Shown here: positions 1 to 9,188 of the stretch, in pieces | Layout: each line of letters opens with the position of its first letter | Numbering within the stretch: the stretch's first letter is position 1 | Source of the DNA: Serratia plymuthica NBRC 102599 | Lineage (GTDB): Bacteria; Pseudomonadota; Gammaproteobacteria; Enterobacterales; Enterobacteriaceae | DNA length: 64,000 nucleotides | Direction: 5' to 3' | Assembly: GCF_001590925.1 (NCBI RefSeq) | Contig: NZ_BCTU01000011.1 | Location: 1-64,000 of the forward strand | The notes under the pieces: generated by a model | What the model was told of the DNA's origin: nothing | Seen by the model: the letters and a program-made list of their open reading frames with translations, nothing else | Databases searched by the model: none | Translations under genes and position numbers: made by a program

Positions 1-71
1 TACCAGAAACATTACCGGAGTAACGTTACCACGGAGGCGAATTCTAGAGATTTTGGCGGGTACGTCAATAG

Positions 72-1016
72 TTATTTCCCCTGTTTGCGGGCGTTTGCTG
101 GAAAAACAGCCATATCGCTGCTTTTAGGGTTTTCAAACAGCCAAATCAGCCAGTCAATCAATACTCTGACCCGTGGCGCGAGAAATCGGCCGGGCGGATA
201 CATGATGTAAATCGGCATCGGCGGTGGTGGCGTTTCCGCCAGCACTTCCACCAACTCCCCGTTTTCCAGCCACGGCGCCAACGAATAGTGCGCCGCCTGT
301 ATCAACCCCATGCCGGCGCGACAGCCGCTGGTGTAAGCATCGGCGCCGCTGACGCTCAGCCTGGCGGGCAGTTCGCGCCGTTCCACTTTCCCGTTGCGGC
401 AAAATTCCAGCGGGTAATCACGGTTGTTGGCGAGGGAAAAATACCCCACCGCGCGGTGTTGCCGCAGCTCGTCAATGGACTGCGGAACGCCGAACGCCGC
501 CAGGTAACCGGGAGAGGCGCAGGTTAACTGCGGCAGCATGGCGATGCGTCGCGCCACCAGGCTGTCGTCTTCGGTTTCCCAGGCGCGCAGCACGCAGTCC
601 ACGCCTTCACGCAGCAGATCCACGTGAGTGTCATTGGCGCCTAACGCCAGCGTAATATCCGGATAGCGCTGATAAAAATCGTCCAGCGCCGGGATAACGA
701 TTTCACGCGCCAGCGAATGCGGCATATCGATACGCACCTTGCCGGAAGGTTGCAGCTTATGGCGGCTGAACAGCGTATCCGCTTCTTCCAGCGCGCCCAG
801 CAGCTGTACGCAACGCTGATAATAGAGCGTGCCTTCGCTGGTCACCTGCACCTGACGGGTGGTACGGATCAGCAGCCGTACGCCGAGGCGCTGCTCCAGC
901 CGCTTCAGCACGTTGCTGACCGTGGCGCGCGGCAGTTGCAAGCGCTCGGCCGCCCGGCTGAAACTGCCCAGCTCGACGATACGGGTGAAAATACGCATGG
1001 CCTGAACCTGATCCAT
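72..1016 (-). CDS. LysR-family transcriptional regulator
   Basis: A 314-residue LysR-type regulator. The first 60 or so residues form a winged helix-turn-helix with the family pattern GSFSRAAERLQLPRATVS, followed by a linker helix. The remainder, to about residue 300, is the periplasmic-binding-protein-like effector domain. The ATG start gives the usual short lead-in to the HTH. It is divergent from the aldo/keto reductase at 1146 across a 129-bp spacer. That arrangement is typical of a LysR protein controlling its neighbour and itself, but target and inducer are inference. No counterpart is known to me at this place in E. coli. The 71 bases beyond its stop codon hold no feature I can recognise. 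Confidence 0.9.
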   Translation of the reverse strand: MDQVQAMRIFTRIVELGSFSRAAERLQLPRATVSNVLKRLEQRLGVRLLIRTTRQVQVTSEGTLYYQRCVQLLGALEEADTLFSRHKLQPSGKVRIDMPHSLAREIVIPALDDFYQRYPDITLALGANDTHVDLLREGVDCVLRAWETEDDSLVARRIAMLPQLTCASPGYLAAFGVPQSIDELRQHRAVGYFSLANNRDYPLEFCRNGKVERRELPARLSVSGADAYTSGCRAGMGLIQAAHYSLAPWLENGELVEVLAETPPPPMPIYIMYPPGRFLAPRVRVLIDWLIWLFENPKSSDMAVFPANARKQGK

Positions 1017-1145
1017 TTTACCGTCCGTGATTGTTAGCGATTTTTGAACAGTGATGAGTAATCTGCATTATTTATCTTTACAGGGTAAACAACCAGACTT
1101 TGTTGCGACACCACTACGGTTAAAAAACAGCAAGAGGGCAGCACA

Positions 1146-2138
1146 ATGCAACAGCGCACATTAGGGTTTAACGGGCCGGTCGTTTCCGCTCTGGGTTTGG
1201 GATGCATGGGCATGAGCGACTTTTACTCAACCGATTCCGATGAAAAAGAAGCCATTGCCACTTTGCATCGGGCACTGGAGCTGGGGGTAACCCTGCTGGA
1301 TACCGCCGATATGTACGGGCCGCATACCAATGAGCAACTGATTGGCAAAGCGATCAAGGGCAAACGGGATCAGGTCTTTCTGGCCACTAAATTCGGCATT
1401 TTGCGCGATCCTACCGATCCCGCAGCACGGGGCGTCAGCAGCCGGCCGGAATATATCCGTCGTTCGGTGGAGGGCAGCCTGCAGCGGCTTGGGGTGGATG
1501 TGATCGATCTTTACTACCAGCACCGCGTGGATCCCGAAGTGCCGATTGAAGAGGTGGTGGGCACCATGGCGGACCTGATTAGCGAAGGTAAAATTCGTTA
1601 TATCGGGCTGAGTGAGGCTTCGGTCGCCACGCTGGAGCGTGCGCACAAGGTGCACCCGATTACCGCATTGCAAACCGAATATTCGCTGTGGACGCGCGAT
1701 GCCGAGCAGGGAACGTTGGCGGCCTGCTCGCGGCTGGGCATCGGCTTTGTGCCTTATAGCCCGCTGGGACGCGGTTTCCTGACCGGGGCGATCCAGCGGC
1801 CGGAGGATCTGGACGCCGACGATTTCCGCCGCAGTAATCCGCGCTTCCAGGGCGAGAACTTTGCCCGCAATCTGGCGCTGGTGGAAAAGGTCGCTGAGCT
1901 GGCGAAACGCAAAGGTGTCGCACCGTCACAGCTGGCGCTGGCCTGGGTATTGGCGCAGGGCGAACACATTGTGCCGATCCCGGGCACCAAGCGTCGCCGT
2001 TATCTGGAGGAGAATATCGCGGCGGCTGAGCTGACGCTGAGCGAGGCTGAGCTGGCGGCGATTGAGGCGGTATTCCCGTTCCAGGCTGCAGCGGGCCCGC
2101 GTTATGGCGCCGAGTCGATGACCTATATCAACGGCTAA
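1146..2138 (+). CDS. aldo/keto reductase
   Basis: A 330-residue NAD(P)H-dependent aldo/keto reductase, expected to fold as a cytosolic TIM barrel and to reduce aldehydes or ketones. The catalytic tetrad is visible as D52 and Y57 (in LDTADMYG), K82 (ATKFG) and H126 (YYQHR). The cofactor-binding end of the barrel shows [11 protein letters not shown] near residue 280. Length and motif order fit the AKR13-like group, with members such as YajO and plant auxin-induced reductases. It is divergent from a LysR gene that may regulate it. The physiological substrate cannot be read from the sequence. Confidence 0.9.
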   Translation: MQQRTLGFNGPVVSALGLGCMGMSDFYSTDSDEKEAIATLHRALELGVTLLDTADMYGPHTNEQLIGKAIKGKRDQVFLATKFGILRDPTDPAARGVSSRPEYIRRSVEGSLQRLGVDVIDLYYQHRVDPEVPIEEVVGTMADLISEGKIRYIGLSEASVATLERAHKVHPITALQTEYSLWTRDAEQGTLAACSRLGIGFVPYSPLGRGFLTGAIQRPEDLDADDFRRSNPRFQGENFARNLALVEKVAELAKRKGVAPSQLALAWVLAQGEHIVPIPGTKRRRYLEENIAAAELTLSEAELAAIEAVFPFQAAAGPRYGAESMTYING

Positions 2139-2166
2139 AAAAAAGCGCAGCGTGAAAACGCTGCGC
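2137..2166 (-). terminator. Rho-independent terminator between aldo/keto reductase and rsmC
   Basis: A perfect 9-bp stem GCGCAGCGT / ACGCTGCGC with loop GAAA. On the minus strand it is followed by a run of eight U residues, so it most clearly ends the rsmC transcript. The plus-strand side lacks a good U tract. Confidence 0.75.
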
Positions 2167-2195
2167 TCTTGGTCATGATATTCGGCGGGTAACCG

Positions 2196-3239
2196 TTACT
2201 TCTTTTTCTTCGCATCGCGCGGCGCACGGGCGACGGTGGCTTGATACACCTTGAAGCGGCCGTTTTGCGCCAGCACTTCGTGGCTGCCGAAGGTGGCGTC
2301 CAGAATGTCCGGGTACGGCAGGAAGGCGTTGGCCACGATGCGCAGACGGCCGCCTATCGGCAGGTGTTTCAACGCACCGCGGATCAGGGTTTCGGCTGCG
2401 GTCAGGCTGGTTTGCAGGCCATCGTGGAACGGCGGGTTGGAGATGATCATGTCAAAGCGGCCGGTAATGTCGGAATAGACGTTACTGACGATCACTTCGC
2501 CCTCGATACCGTTGGCGGCCAGCGTAGCGCGGCTGGATTCCACCGCGGCGGCGTTGACGTCGCTGAGCGTCAGCTTCACCTTAGGCGACAGCTTAGACAG
2601 CACCGAGGCCATGACGCCGGCGCCACAGCCCAGATCCAACACTTTGCCCTTCATGTGTTTTTCCAGGGTCGACAGCAGCAGTGAGCTGCCTACGTCCAAC
2701 CCATCGCGGCTGAACACGCCCGGCAGGGTTTTCACTTCCAGATCGTGCAGCGGGTAGCTTTCCCACCAGTCGTCCAAATCAAATTCGGTTTGGGTATCCA
2801 GGCGACCGTGATACAGGCCACAGCGACGGGCGCTGTCGATTTTTACCAAGGTGGCGTAGTCTTCCATTATCTGTTCCGCACTGCGCACGCCGCTGCGGTT
2901 CTCGCCGACCACGAACACTTCTGCGCCTACCGGCAGCAACGCCAGAATGTTGCACAGCTGGAACTGCGCTTCCTGTTTGCTCTTCGGCCAGTAGTAGATC
3001 AGCGTATCGCATTCGGCGACAAACTCGGCATCTACGGTCAGACCGAACTGCACGTTGTCACCCATCGCCCGGTTCAGTAACTGCCAGTGATGGTATTGTT
3101 GGGTATGGACACGTACATCCGCGGCTTCGAATTGGGCCGGCAGGCTGTCCTGCAGGTCACCGGCGAACAGAACGCGGCGTTCAATAAACTCATCACTGTG
3201 GCGCAGCATGACTTCACTGGCGGGGGTTAATGCAGACAT
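2196..3239 (-). CDS. rsmC: 16S rRNA m2G1207 methyltransferase RsmC
   Basis: A 347-residue S-adenosylmethionine-dependent methyltransferase that makes N2-methylguanosine at 16S rRNA position 1207 in the 30S subunit. It has an N-terminal catalytically inactive methyltransferase-like domain and a C-terminal active domain. The latter shows the SAM motif VLDLGCGAG and the base-amino-methylation motif NPPFHDG. The frame is open another 43 codons upstream, but homology begins at [18 protein letters not shown], so the ATG at 3239 is chosen; it has an upstream purine-rich site. It is divergent from holD, as in E. coli. The C-terminus ends in a short lysine run (DAKKKK). Confidence 0.97.
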   Translation of the reverse strand: MSALTPASEVMLRHSDEFIERRVLFAGDLQDSLPAQFEAADVRVHTQQYHHWQLLNRAMGDNVQFGLTVDAEFVAECDTLIYYWPKSKQEAQFQLCNILALLPVGAEVFVVGENRSGVRSAEQIMEDYATLVKIDSARRCGLYHGRLDTQTEFDLDDWWESYPLHDLEVKTLPGVFSRDGLDVGSSLLLSTLEKHMKGKVLDLGCGAGVMASVLSKLSPKVKLTLSDVNAAAVESSRATLAANGIEGEVIVSNVYSDITGRFDMIISNPPFHDGLQTSLTAAETLIRGALKHLPIGGRLRIVANAFLPYPDILDATFGSHEVLAQNGRFKVYQATVARAPRDAKKKK

Positions 3240-3395
3240 CGGTTTTTTGCTCCTGGAAATTAAGCTGGGGATTATAGAGCTTTGTGGCGATATGTTCGAC
3301 GGGTTTGTTGGCGCAGGCCGCGCGGGTTTGTTAGCATAGCGCGGCGCATGGCAGGCATGGCGCACCACAACGGGTAGCTCCTGACAGGAATCGGC

Positions 3396-3833
3396 ATGGC
3401 ATCAAAACGCGACTGGCTGTTACAACAACTGGGTATTACGCAGTGGACATTGCGCCGCCCGGGCGTGTTGCAGGGCGAAGTAGCGGTCAGCCTGCCGCCC
3501 GATGTGCGTTTGCTGGTGGTGGCGCAGCCACTGCCTGAGCATAACGATCCGCTGTTTTGCGACGTGTTGCGCAGCCTGGGGCTGACCCCGGCGCAAACCT
3601 ACGGCCTGACGCCGGACCAGGTAGCGATGCTGCCTGAGGATACCGAATGCAACAGTTGGCGGCTGGGCGTCGCGGAGCCGTTCGCGGTGGCCGGCGCACA
3701 ACTACACAGCCCGGCACTGGCCGAGCTTTCCCTCGACGCGAGTGCCAAGCGCGCACTCTGGCAGCAGATTTGTCATCATGAACACTATTTCTACCCTGAC
3801 GGCGGCCGATCTGGCCACGGCCTTCAAGATTGA
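3396..3833 (+). CDS. holD: DNA polymerase III psi subunit HolD
   Basis: A 145-residue psi subunit of the DNA polymerase III holoenzyme. With chi (HolC) it links the clamp loader to SSB. It is recognised from conserved blocks: [13 protein letters not shown] at the N-terminus, ECNSWRLG in the middle and [15 protein letters not shown] near the end. It is slightly longer than the E. coli protein (137 residues). CAGGAA lies 6 nt before the ATG. Its 3' end overlaps the start of rimI by 56 nt in another frame, so the two are surely co-transcribed and probably translationally coupled, as in E. coli. Confidence 0.96.
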   Translation: MASKRDWLLQQLGITQWTLRRPGVLQGEVAVSLPPDVRLLVVAQPLPEHNDPLFCDVLRSLGLTPAQTYGLTPDQVAMLPEDTECNSWRLGVAEPFAVAGAQLHSPALAELSLDASAKRALWQQICHHEHYFYPDGGRSGHGLQD

Positions 3834-4221
3834 GCAGGCCAGCCACGCCTTTCCCTGGACGCAAGCCACTTTTACCAGCAATCAGGGCGATCGTTACCTT
3901 AACCTGAAACTGGATGCCGAAGGGCAGATGGCGGGCTTCGCCATTACCCAGATCGTGCTCGACGAAGCGACGTTGTTCAATATCGCGATTCATCCTGACT
4001 GGCAGCGTCGCGGTTTCGGCCGTTTTCTGCTGGAAGCGCTGATTGCGCAGTTGGAAGCCCGTGGCGTCGTCACGCTGTGGCTTGAAGTGCGCGCCTCTAA
4101 CCGTGCGGCTATTGCGCTGTACGAAGATCTCGGTTTTAACGAAGTGACTCTCCGCCGTAATTACTATCCGAGCGCCAACGGGCGTGAAGATGCGATAGTG
4201 ATGGCGCTGCCGCTGGCTTGA
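3778..4221 (+). CDS. rimI: ribosomal protein bS18 N-alpha-acetyltransferase RimI
   Basis: A 147-residue GNAT-fold acetyltransferase that acetylates the N-terminal alanine of ribosomal protein S18. The acetyl-CoA signature is WQRRGFGRFLLE, followed by LWLEVRASNRAAIALYEDLGF and a conserved C-terminal RRNYYP block. The frame opens 12 codons earlier, but homology starts at MNTISTLT, so the internal ATG inside holD is used. In E. coli rimI is followed by yjjG; here a hipBA pair follows. Confidence 0.96.
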   Translation: MNTISTLTAADLATAFKIEQASHAFPWTQATFTSNQGDRYLNLKLDAEGQMAGFAITQIVLDEATLFNIAIHPDWQRRGFGRFLLEALIAQLEARGVVTLWLEVRASNRAAIALYEDLGFNEVTLRRNYYPSANGREDAIVMALPLA

Positions 4222-4234
4222 GCTCGAACAAAAA

Positions 4235-4370
4235 ACAGCTTATTTATTGTTCTGTTGTTTATTTACAACTAATGAGTTGTTTTTAGATGCAGGTACAGCA
4301 AATGAGTTGTTTTTGCCTAATTTAACAACTAATGTGTTGTTTATTGCGGTAGGTACAATCAATAAGTTGT
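4235..4370. repeat. 30-bp-phased array of HipB-type operators
   Basis: Four palindromic 16-mers start at 4265, 4295, 4325 and 4355, exactly 30 bp apart. A degenerate fifth copy starts at 4235 in the same register. The best copy is ACAACTAATGAGTTGT, with perfect 6-bp arms ACAACT/AGTTGT. The others are ACAGCAAATGAGTTGT, ACAACTAATGTGTTGT and ACAATCAATAAGTTGT, and the weak copy is ACAGCTTATTTATTGT. They fill the gap between rimI and the hipB-like gene; the last copy lies just upstream of its ribosome-binding site. By analogy with hipBA of E. coli (several HipB operators in the promoter) they are probably autorepression sites. That they bind this HipB is inference. Confidence 0.8.
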
Positions 4371-4383
4371 TTTGAGGTGAAAG

Positions 4384-4689
4384 ATGCGGAAATCATCAGA
4401 GATAGCAAAATTTTTGAAAGAGAAACGCACCGAGCTGGGCTGGAACCAAAAAGACTTTTTGATGAAAATCGGTATGACCCAACAGCAATATCAGCGTATT
4501 GAATCCGGCAGTGATATGCGAGTGAGCACCCTGCTACGCATATTGGCGGCGATGGATTTGGAATACCTTATCGTGCCGAAAAACGATGTGCGTGATGTGG
4601 AGCGCTTGCTGCAAAAAGAGGTGAACAAGGTTTCTGCAGCCGATGAATTGCAGAGCTTCGAAAAAAAACTGAAAGATCTCGAGGACTAG
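4384..4689 (+). CDS. HipB-like XRE-family antitoxin
   Basis: A 101-residue DNA-binding protein with an XRE/Cro helix-turn-helix at about residues 20-45 (NQKDFLMKIGMTQQQYQRIE). A lysine/glutamate-rich helical tail follows. It sits 3 nt upstream of a HipA-like kinase gene and behind an array of palindromic operators, the standard layout of a hipBA toxin-antitoxin operon. There the antitoxin neutralises the kinase and represses the operon. GAGGTG lies 4 nt before the ATG. The family is clear; I cannot tell whether the pair is active. Confidence 0.9.
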   Translation: MRKSSEIAKFLKEKRTELGWNQKDFLMKIGMTQQQYQRIESGSDMRVSTLLRILAAMDLEYLIVPKNDVRDVERLLQKEVNKVSAADELQSFEKKLKDLED

Positions 4690-4692
4690 CTG

Positions 4693-5955
4693 ATGAATGG
4701 GCAACGGCAGGTTGAATCGGTACAGGCATTGGCACTGATGCTGCACCAGGTGCGCATTGGTGTGTTGGCGCATTATAGCGGTGGCAAAAATATCCTGACC
4801 TTTGATCCGCAATATCTTGCTTTGCCGGAGGCCAGTCGTCCGTTGTTCACCCTAAGACAGCGGGCCCACCCGGGTTATCTTGAACAGGTTTTGATGTCAT
4901 CACAGCGTCTTCCTCCCGTTTTATCCAATTTACTGCCTGAAGGGGCATTGCGTAGCTGGTTGGCCCAATCTCTGAAAACGCATGTTGATGAAGAGTTTTT
5001 TTTGATGGCCTGGGCTGGTGCCAACCTGCCCGGGGCGCTTGAGGCACAAGCGCTTGCTGCAAATGAGATCCCCGCTTGGGCATTAACCTCGCGCGGCGAG
5101 CTGGAAGCGGTGCAAATCGACGTCGGGCTGGATACGCAGAAGTTTTCTCTGGCAGGCGTGCAGATGAAGTTTTCCTCTCTGCGTAAAGATGGGCGCTTCA
5201 ACATCTCTTCTCAGGTGGGAGCTGATAGCTGGATTATCAAAACGCCATCGACGGTTCATCGTAACGTGCCTGCAAATGAATATACGGCGATGCGATTGGC
5301 GCAAGCTATCGGTGTGGATATTCCTGATATTGAGCTGGTTGCGTTGGGGCAACTGGATAACTTACCGGATATTCGCTTAGTCGATGAACCTTATGCTTAC
5401 GCCATTCGTCGTTTTGATCGTAGCGAAAGCGGGCGCGTGCATACGGAAGATTTTGCCCAACTATTTGAACTCTATGCACACGATAAATATCGTGGCAAAA
5501 ACTATGAGCAAATAGCGGCATACCTTTATGACTGGGGCAGTGACCCTTTGGCCGATGTGCAACAGATGGCCCGCCGCTTATTGGCCAATATTTTGTTGGC
5601 GAATGGCGATGCCCATGTAAAAAACTGGTCCATGATCTACCCCAACCAAACCGGTGTTCGGCTTTCTCCCGCTTATGACATTGTTACTACACGGGTTTAT
5701 ATCCCGGGTGAATCAGAAGTGGCGCTGAATATGGCGAGAGAAAAGCGTTGGGCAATGATTTCCATGCAGACTTTTGAGCGTTGGGCGGAGCGCGTCGGCA
5801 TTCCCTGGCCGGCTATTCGGGTACATTTATTGGATGCCATCGACAAGGCACGCACCTTATGGCCAGGTTTGTTGGAAAACTTACCTATGGTGGCAGAGCA
5901 CCAATCCGTATTGCGGCAGCACTGGGCTTCGCTCTCATCCGACTTCCGTTTGTAA
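4693..5955 (+). CDS. HipA-like serine/threonine kinase toxin
   Basis: A 420-residue HipA-family kinase. In E. coli HipA phosphorylates glutamyl-tRNA synthetase and produces persister cells. The N-terminal HipA subdomain (about residues 18-110) is followed by the kinase core. S152 in FSLAGVQMKF lies where the E. coli autophosphorylated serine is. K183 (WIIKTP) is the likely ATP lysine. NGDAHVKN (304-311) contains catalytic D306 and N311, and D329 in PAYDIV is the metal ligand. All key residues are present, so the enzyme looks intact. It is co-directional with and 3 nt from the hipB-like gene. Codon use looks somewhat less biased than in neighbouring housekeeping genes, by eye only. Confidence 0.9.
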   Translation: MNGQRQVESVQALALMLHQVRIGVLAHYSGGKNILTFDPQYLALPEASRPLFTLRQRAHPGYLEQVLMSSQRLPPVLSNLLPEGALRSWLAQSLKTHVDEEFFLMAWAGANLPGALEAQALAANEIPAWALTSRGELEAVQIDVGLDTQKFSLAGVQMKFSSLRKDGRFNISSQVGADSWIIKTPSTVHRNVPANEYTAMRLAQAIGVDIPDIELVALGQLDNLPDIRLVDEPYAYAIRRFDRSESGRVHTEDFAQLFELYAHDKYRGKNYEQIAAYLYDWGSDPLADVQQMARRLLANILLANGDAHVKNWSMIYPNQTGVRLSPAYDIVTTRVYIPGESEVALNMAREKRWAMISMQTFERWAERVGIPWPAIRVHLLDAIDKARTLWPGLLENLPMVAEHQSVLRQHWASLSSDFRL

Positions 5956-6120
5956 TGACAAACAAAGTTATTCCCCCGCCGGGAAAAGCATTGATTGTCA
6001 CCGGTTGACAAATCAGCGAAAATGCCCGGCTATTATCTTTTATTTACCGCTTTGCCTGGCGCCGTGCGCGGCGCGTTCTGATGATGTCGCAGGGCGGACT
6101 AACCGTAGAATCTGAAAAAC

Positions 6121-7710
6121 ATGTCTCCTAGTGAATTTGCCCGCGAAGTCTCGAAAAGAAGAACTTTCGCCATCATCTCGCACCCCGATGCCGGTAAAAC
6201 CACCATTACCGAAAAGGTATTGCTGTTCGGACAGGCTATCCAGACCGCCGGTACGGTAAAAGGCCGTGGCTCGAACCAGCACGCCAAATCCGACTGGATG
6301 GAGATGGAAAAGCAGCGTGGTATCTCGATCACCACCTCGGTGATGCAGTTCCCGTACCGTGAATGTCTGGTTAACCTGCTGGACACCCCGGGGCACGAGG
6401 ACTTCTCCGAAGATACTTACCGTACCCTGACCGCCGTAGACTGCTGTCTGATGGTGATTGATGCCGCGAAAGGCGTTGAAGATCGTACCCGCAAGCTGAT
6501 GGAAGTCACCCGTCTGCGTGATACGCCGATTCTGACCTTTATGAACAAATTGGACCGTGATATCCGCGATCCGATGGAAGTGATGGATGAGGTTGAGCGT
6601 GAGCTGAAAATCGCTTGCTCGCCAATCACCTGGCCTATCGGCTGCGGCAAGCTGTTTAAAGGGGTTTATCATCTGTACAAGGATGAAACCTACCTTTACC
6701 AGAGCGGCAAAGGCCACACCATTCAGGAAGTGCGCATCGTCAAAGGGTTGGACAACCCGGAACTGGACGTCGCGGTAGGCGAAGATCTGGCCGCGCAGTT
6801 GCGTGAAGAGCTGGAGCTGGTGAAAGGGGCCTCCCACGAGTTCGATCACGACGCTTTCATGAGCGGTGATTTGACGCCGGTATTCTTCGGTACCGCTTTG
6901 GGCAACTTCGGTGTGGACCACATGCTCGACGGCCTGGTGGCCTGGGCACCGGCGCCGATGTCGCGTCAAAGCAGCACCCGTGAAGTGGTGGCGGCGGAAG
7001 ATAAATTCACCGGCTTCGTGTTCAAGATCCAGGCCAACATGGACCCTAAACACCGTGACCGCGTGGCCTTTATGCGTGTGGTTTCCGGCCGCTACGAGAA
7101 AGGCATGAAGCTGCGTCAGGTGCGCACCGGTAAAGACGTGGTGATCTCCGATGCCCTGACCTTTATGGCGGGTGACCGTTCGCACGTGGAAGAAGCCTAT
7201 CCGGGCGATATCATTGGTTTGCACAACCACGGCACCATTCAGATCGGCGATACCTTCACTCAGGGTGAAGACATGAAGTTCACCGGTATTCCGAACTTCG
7301 CGCCGGAGCTGTTCCGCCGCATTCGTCTGCGCGATCCGCTGAAGCAAAAGCAGCTGCTGAAAGGCCTGGTGCAACTGTCCGAAGAAGGGGCGGTGCAGGT
7401 GTTCCGACCGATAGCCAACAACGATCTGATCGTTGGCGCGGTCGGTGTGCTGCAGTTCGAGGTGGTCGTTGCGCGCTTGAAAAGCGAATACAACGTGGAA
7501 GCCTTGTACGAGTCGGTCAACGTCTCGACTGCCCGTTGGGTTGAATGCAGTGACGTGAAAAAATTCGAAGAGTTCAAGCGCAAGTGTGAGCTTAACCTGG
7601 CATTGGACGGCGGCGACAATCTGTCGTACATCGCGCCAACCATGGTTAACCTGAATATCACACAGGAACGCTACCCGGAAGTGGTGTTCCGCAAAACGCG
7701 CGAACATTAA
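6121..7710 (+). CDS. prfC: peptide chain release factor 3 PrfC
   Basis: A 529-residue translational GTPase (RF3) that recycles RF1/RF2 from the ribosome after peptide release. GTP-binding motifs are G1 HPDAGKTT (21-28), G3 DTPGHEDF (88-95) and NKLD (142-145). Domains II and III follow to the C-terminal [14 protein letters not shown]. Length equals the family norm. No strong Shine-Dalgarno is visible before the ATG. TTGACA at 6005-6010 and TATTAT at 6031-6036 lie upstream, but a 20-bp spacer makes them a poor promoter pair. The downstream neighbour osmY is as in E. coli. Confidence 0.98.
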   Translation: MSPSEFAREVSKRRTFAIISHPDAGKTTITEKVLLFGQAIQTAGTVKGRGSNQHAKSDWMEMEKQRGISITTSVMQFPYRECLVNLLDTPGHEDFSEDTYRTLTAVDCCLMVIDAAKGVEDRTRKLMEVTRLRDTPILTFMNKLDRDIRDPMEVMDEVERELKIACSPITWPIGCGKLFKGVYHLYKDETYLYQSGKGHTIQEVRIVKGLDNPELDVAVGEDLAAQLREELELVKGASHEFDHDAFMSGDLTPVFFGTALGNFGVDHMLDGLVAWAPAPMSRQSSTREVVAAEDKFTGFVFKIQANMDPKHRDRVAFMRVVSGRYEKGMKLRQVRTGKDVVISDALTFMAGDRSHVEEAYPGDIIGLHNHGTIQIGDTFTQGEDMKFTGIPNFAPELFRRIRLRDPLKQKQLLKGLVQLSEEGAVQVFRPIANNDLIVGAVGVLQFEVVVARLKSEYNVEALYESVNVSTARWVECSDVKKFEEFKRKCELNLALDGGDNLSYIAPTMVNLNITQERYPEVVFRKTREH

Positions 7711-7718
7711 TAGAATAG

Positions 7719-7743
7719 CAGGGCGCCTTAGGGCGCCCTGTGT
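7719..7743 (+). terminator. terminator after prfC
   Basis: A perfect 9-bp stem CAGGGCGCC / GGCGCCCTG with loop TTAG, placed 8 nt after the prfC stop codon and followed by a short T-rich stretch. Confidence 0.7.
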
Positions 7744-8242
7744 TATGTTGCCCGACCCTACTTCTGCTAATTAATAAATCTCCCTAATAATTTCCCTTTC
7801 CCCCGCTGCCGCCAGGATTTCATCGGTATTCCCTACGTTTTTCGCCCTATAGTCTATATTTAACAGGGGAGGGCGTATCCAATAAGCGTAATTCACTGCT
7901 TTTTGCTTTTTAGGTAGAGAGTTGTTCGGTGCTGTTGCCAATTGGAGACAGCTCGATCTGTTAAAGATCAGTGAGATAGCTAAAGTGTTGTTTTTACAGG
8001 TTGTCATTGTCGCTGATTGGCGACAGATTTTAGGTTAAACAATGAGCTATTTTTTATTTATAATTGATTTTTAACGATATTTTAAGGTTGGCACAGGTGT
8101 TGCAATAATCCTTGTGTGACAGCAATCGTTTTAGCGTGAACGTTTGATCGTATAGAAGTCGTGAAGTATTTACTGAGTGGGCCGCATCATGGCGGCTGAA
8201 GGATCCGCAATCATTTGGATCCGCAACCAAAGGAAGAGATCG
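7744..8242. other. AT-rich intergenic region upstream of osmY
   Basis: About 500 bp without a convincing gene, markedly more AT-rich than its surroundings. It should hold the osmY promoter and leader; in E. coli osmY is sigma-S and osmotically controlled, but I cannot assign a promoter by eye. Short minus-strand frames here lack ribosome-binding sites and recognisable homology. The last 60 bp contain GCCGC/GCGGC (8181-8196) and a 16-bp direct repeat, described separately. Confidence 0.6.
8201..8232. repeat. 16-bp tandem repeat in osmY leader
   Basis: Two adjacent 16-bp units, each beginning GGATCCGCAA (8201 and 8217). The second ends inside the AGGAAG ribosome-binding site of osmY. The remaining 6 bp of each unit have diverged. 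This looks like a local duplication just upstream of the start codon. Confidence 0.6.
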
Positions 8243-8857
8243 ATGAAAAATACCAAATTTGCACAATCACTGATGGCTGTTGTTTTGGGTTCCGTACTGG
8301 TTAGTGGCAGCGCGCTGGCTGAAGATACGCTGCTCAATAAAGCGTCAAGTGCCGCCGACAGCGCGGGTGCCAAAATCGATAGCTCCATGAAAAAAGTCGA
8401 CGGCTACATGGATGACAGCGCAACAACGGCTAAAGTTAAAAGTGCGCTGGTCGACGATAAAACTATCAAAAGCACCGACATCTCCGTGAAAACGGAAAAA
8501 GGCACCGTGACCCTGAGCGGTTTTGTCGGCAGCCAGGCGCAGGCCGAGCACGCGGTTGAAGTGGCCGGCAAAGTAGAAGGCGTCAAATCCGTCAGCGACA
8601 AGCTGCACGTGAAAGATGAAGCCAAACAGTCGGTGAAGGCTTACGCCGGTGACACCGCAACCACCAGCGAACTGAAAGCCAAACTGCTGGCTGATGACAT
8701 CGTGCCTTCGCGCAACGTGAAAGTAGAGACCACCGACGGCGTGGTGCAGCTTTCCGGCGAAGTGAAAACCCAGGCGCAGGCTGAACGCGCAGAGAGCATC
8801 GCCAAGGCTATCGACGGCGTGAAAAGCGTCAAGAACGACCTGGTCGTGAAGCCTTAA
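8243..8857 (+). CDS. osmY: periplasmic BON-domain protein OsmY
   Basis: A 204-residue periplasmic protein induced by osmotic stress and stationary phase in E. coli, where it has been linked to outer-membrane protein folding. A signal peptide ends at about ALA-ED (residue 26/27). Two BON domains follow, at roughly 55-125 and 135-203. They carry the duplicated pattern [16 protein letters not shown] and [17 protein letters not shown]. The frame is open 22 codons upstream, but the ATG at 8243 has AGGAAG 6 nt before it and gives a normal signal peptide. It leads the ytjA, CsbD-like, yjjU stress group. Confidence 0.97.
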   Translation: MKNTKFAQSLMAVVLGSVLVSGSALAEDTLLNKASSAADSAGAKIDSSMKKVDGYMDDSATTAKVKSALVDDKTIKSTDISVKTEKGTVTLSGFVGSQAQAEHAVEVAGKVEGVKSVSDKLHVKDEAKQSVKAYAGDTATTSELKAKLLADDIVPSRNVKVETTDGVVQLSGEVKTQAQAERAESIAKAIDGVKSVKNDLVVKP

Positions 8858-8891
8858 TTGAAGCAACGGTAGAACCAAGCTCTACAGGTAG

Positions 8892-8952
8892 GGGTTCAGC
8901 ATGCTGAACCCATTGATTCTTTGGGTCATCACGGGCGCAACCTATTGCGCCC
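8892..8952 (+). terminator. two hairpins between osmY and ytjA
   Basis: A perfect 20-bp palindrome GGGTTCAGCATGCTGAACCC (8892-8911) is followed by an 8-bp hairpin GGGCGCAA / TTGCGCCC (8933-8952). Neither has a long U tract. They may stop or attenuate osmY transcription, or stabilise its 3' end. Confidence 0.45.
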
Positions 8953-8970
8953 CTACGTAAGGAGAGGCTT

Positions 8971-9132
8971 ATGTTTCGTTGGGGCATTATCTTTTTAGTC
9001 ATTGCATTGATTGCTGCGGCGTTAGGTTTCGGGACGCTGGCGGGTACCGCAGCATGGGCCGCGAAAATCGTTTTCGTCGTGGGGATTATCCTGTTCCTGG
9101 TCAGCCTGTTTACCGGCCGCCGGCGTCTTTAG
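8971..9132 (+). CDS. ytjA: small DUF1328 membrane protein YtjA
   Basis: A 53-residue protein with two hydrophobic segments separated by an AAKIVF turn. It is nearly identical to E. coli YtjA ([20 protein letters not shown] at the start, with the same pattern to the end). It is a predicted inner-membrane protein of unknown role, commonly encoded next to osmY. AAGGAGAGG lies just before the ATG. It is shorter than many gene finders report. Confidence 0.95.
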   Translation: MFRWGIIFLVIALIAAALGFGTLAGTAAWAAKIVFVVGIILFLVSLFTGRRRL

Positions 9133-9188
9133 TTTTTCTCAAAGTGTAACAAAGCTTCATTCCTTTTCTTGCAGTAGGGAGGTGCGTC

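Noticed and set aside
6005-6036. TTGACA and TATTAT upstream of prfC as a sigma-70 promoter
   Set aside because: The 20-bp spacer is too long for a reliable call.
6040-7707. 555-codon open frame on the minus strand opposite prfC
   Set aside because: An antisense shadow of a highly biased gene. No ribosome-binding site, low-complexity His/Gln-rich translation, and prfC is certain on the other strand.
7771-8266. Short minus-strand frames between prfC and osmY
   Set aside because: AT-rich, no ribosome-binding site, no family resemblance, and overlapping the osmY leader.
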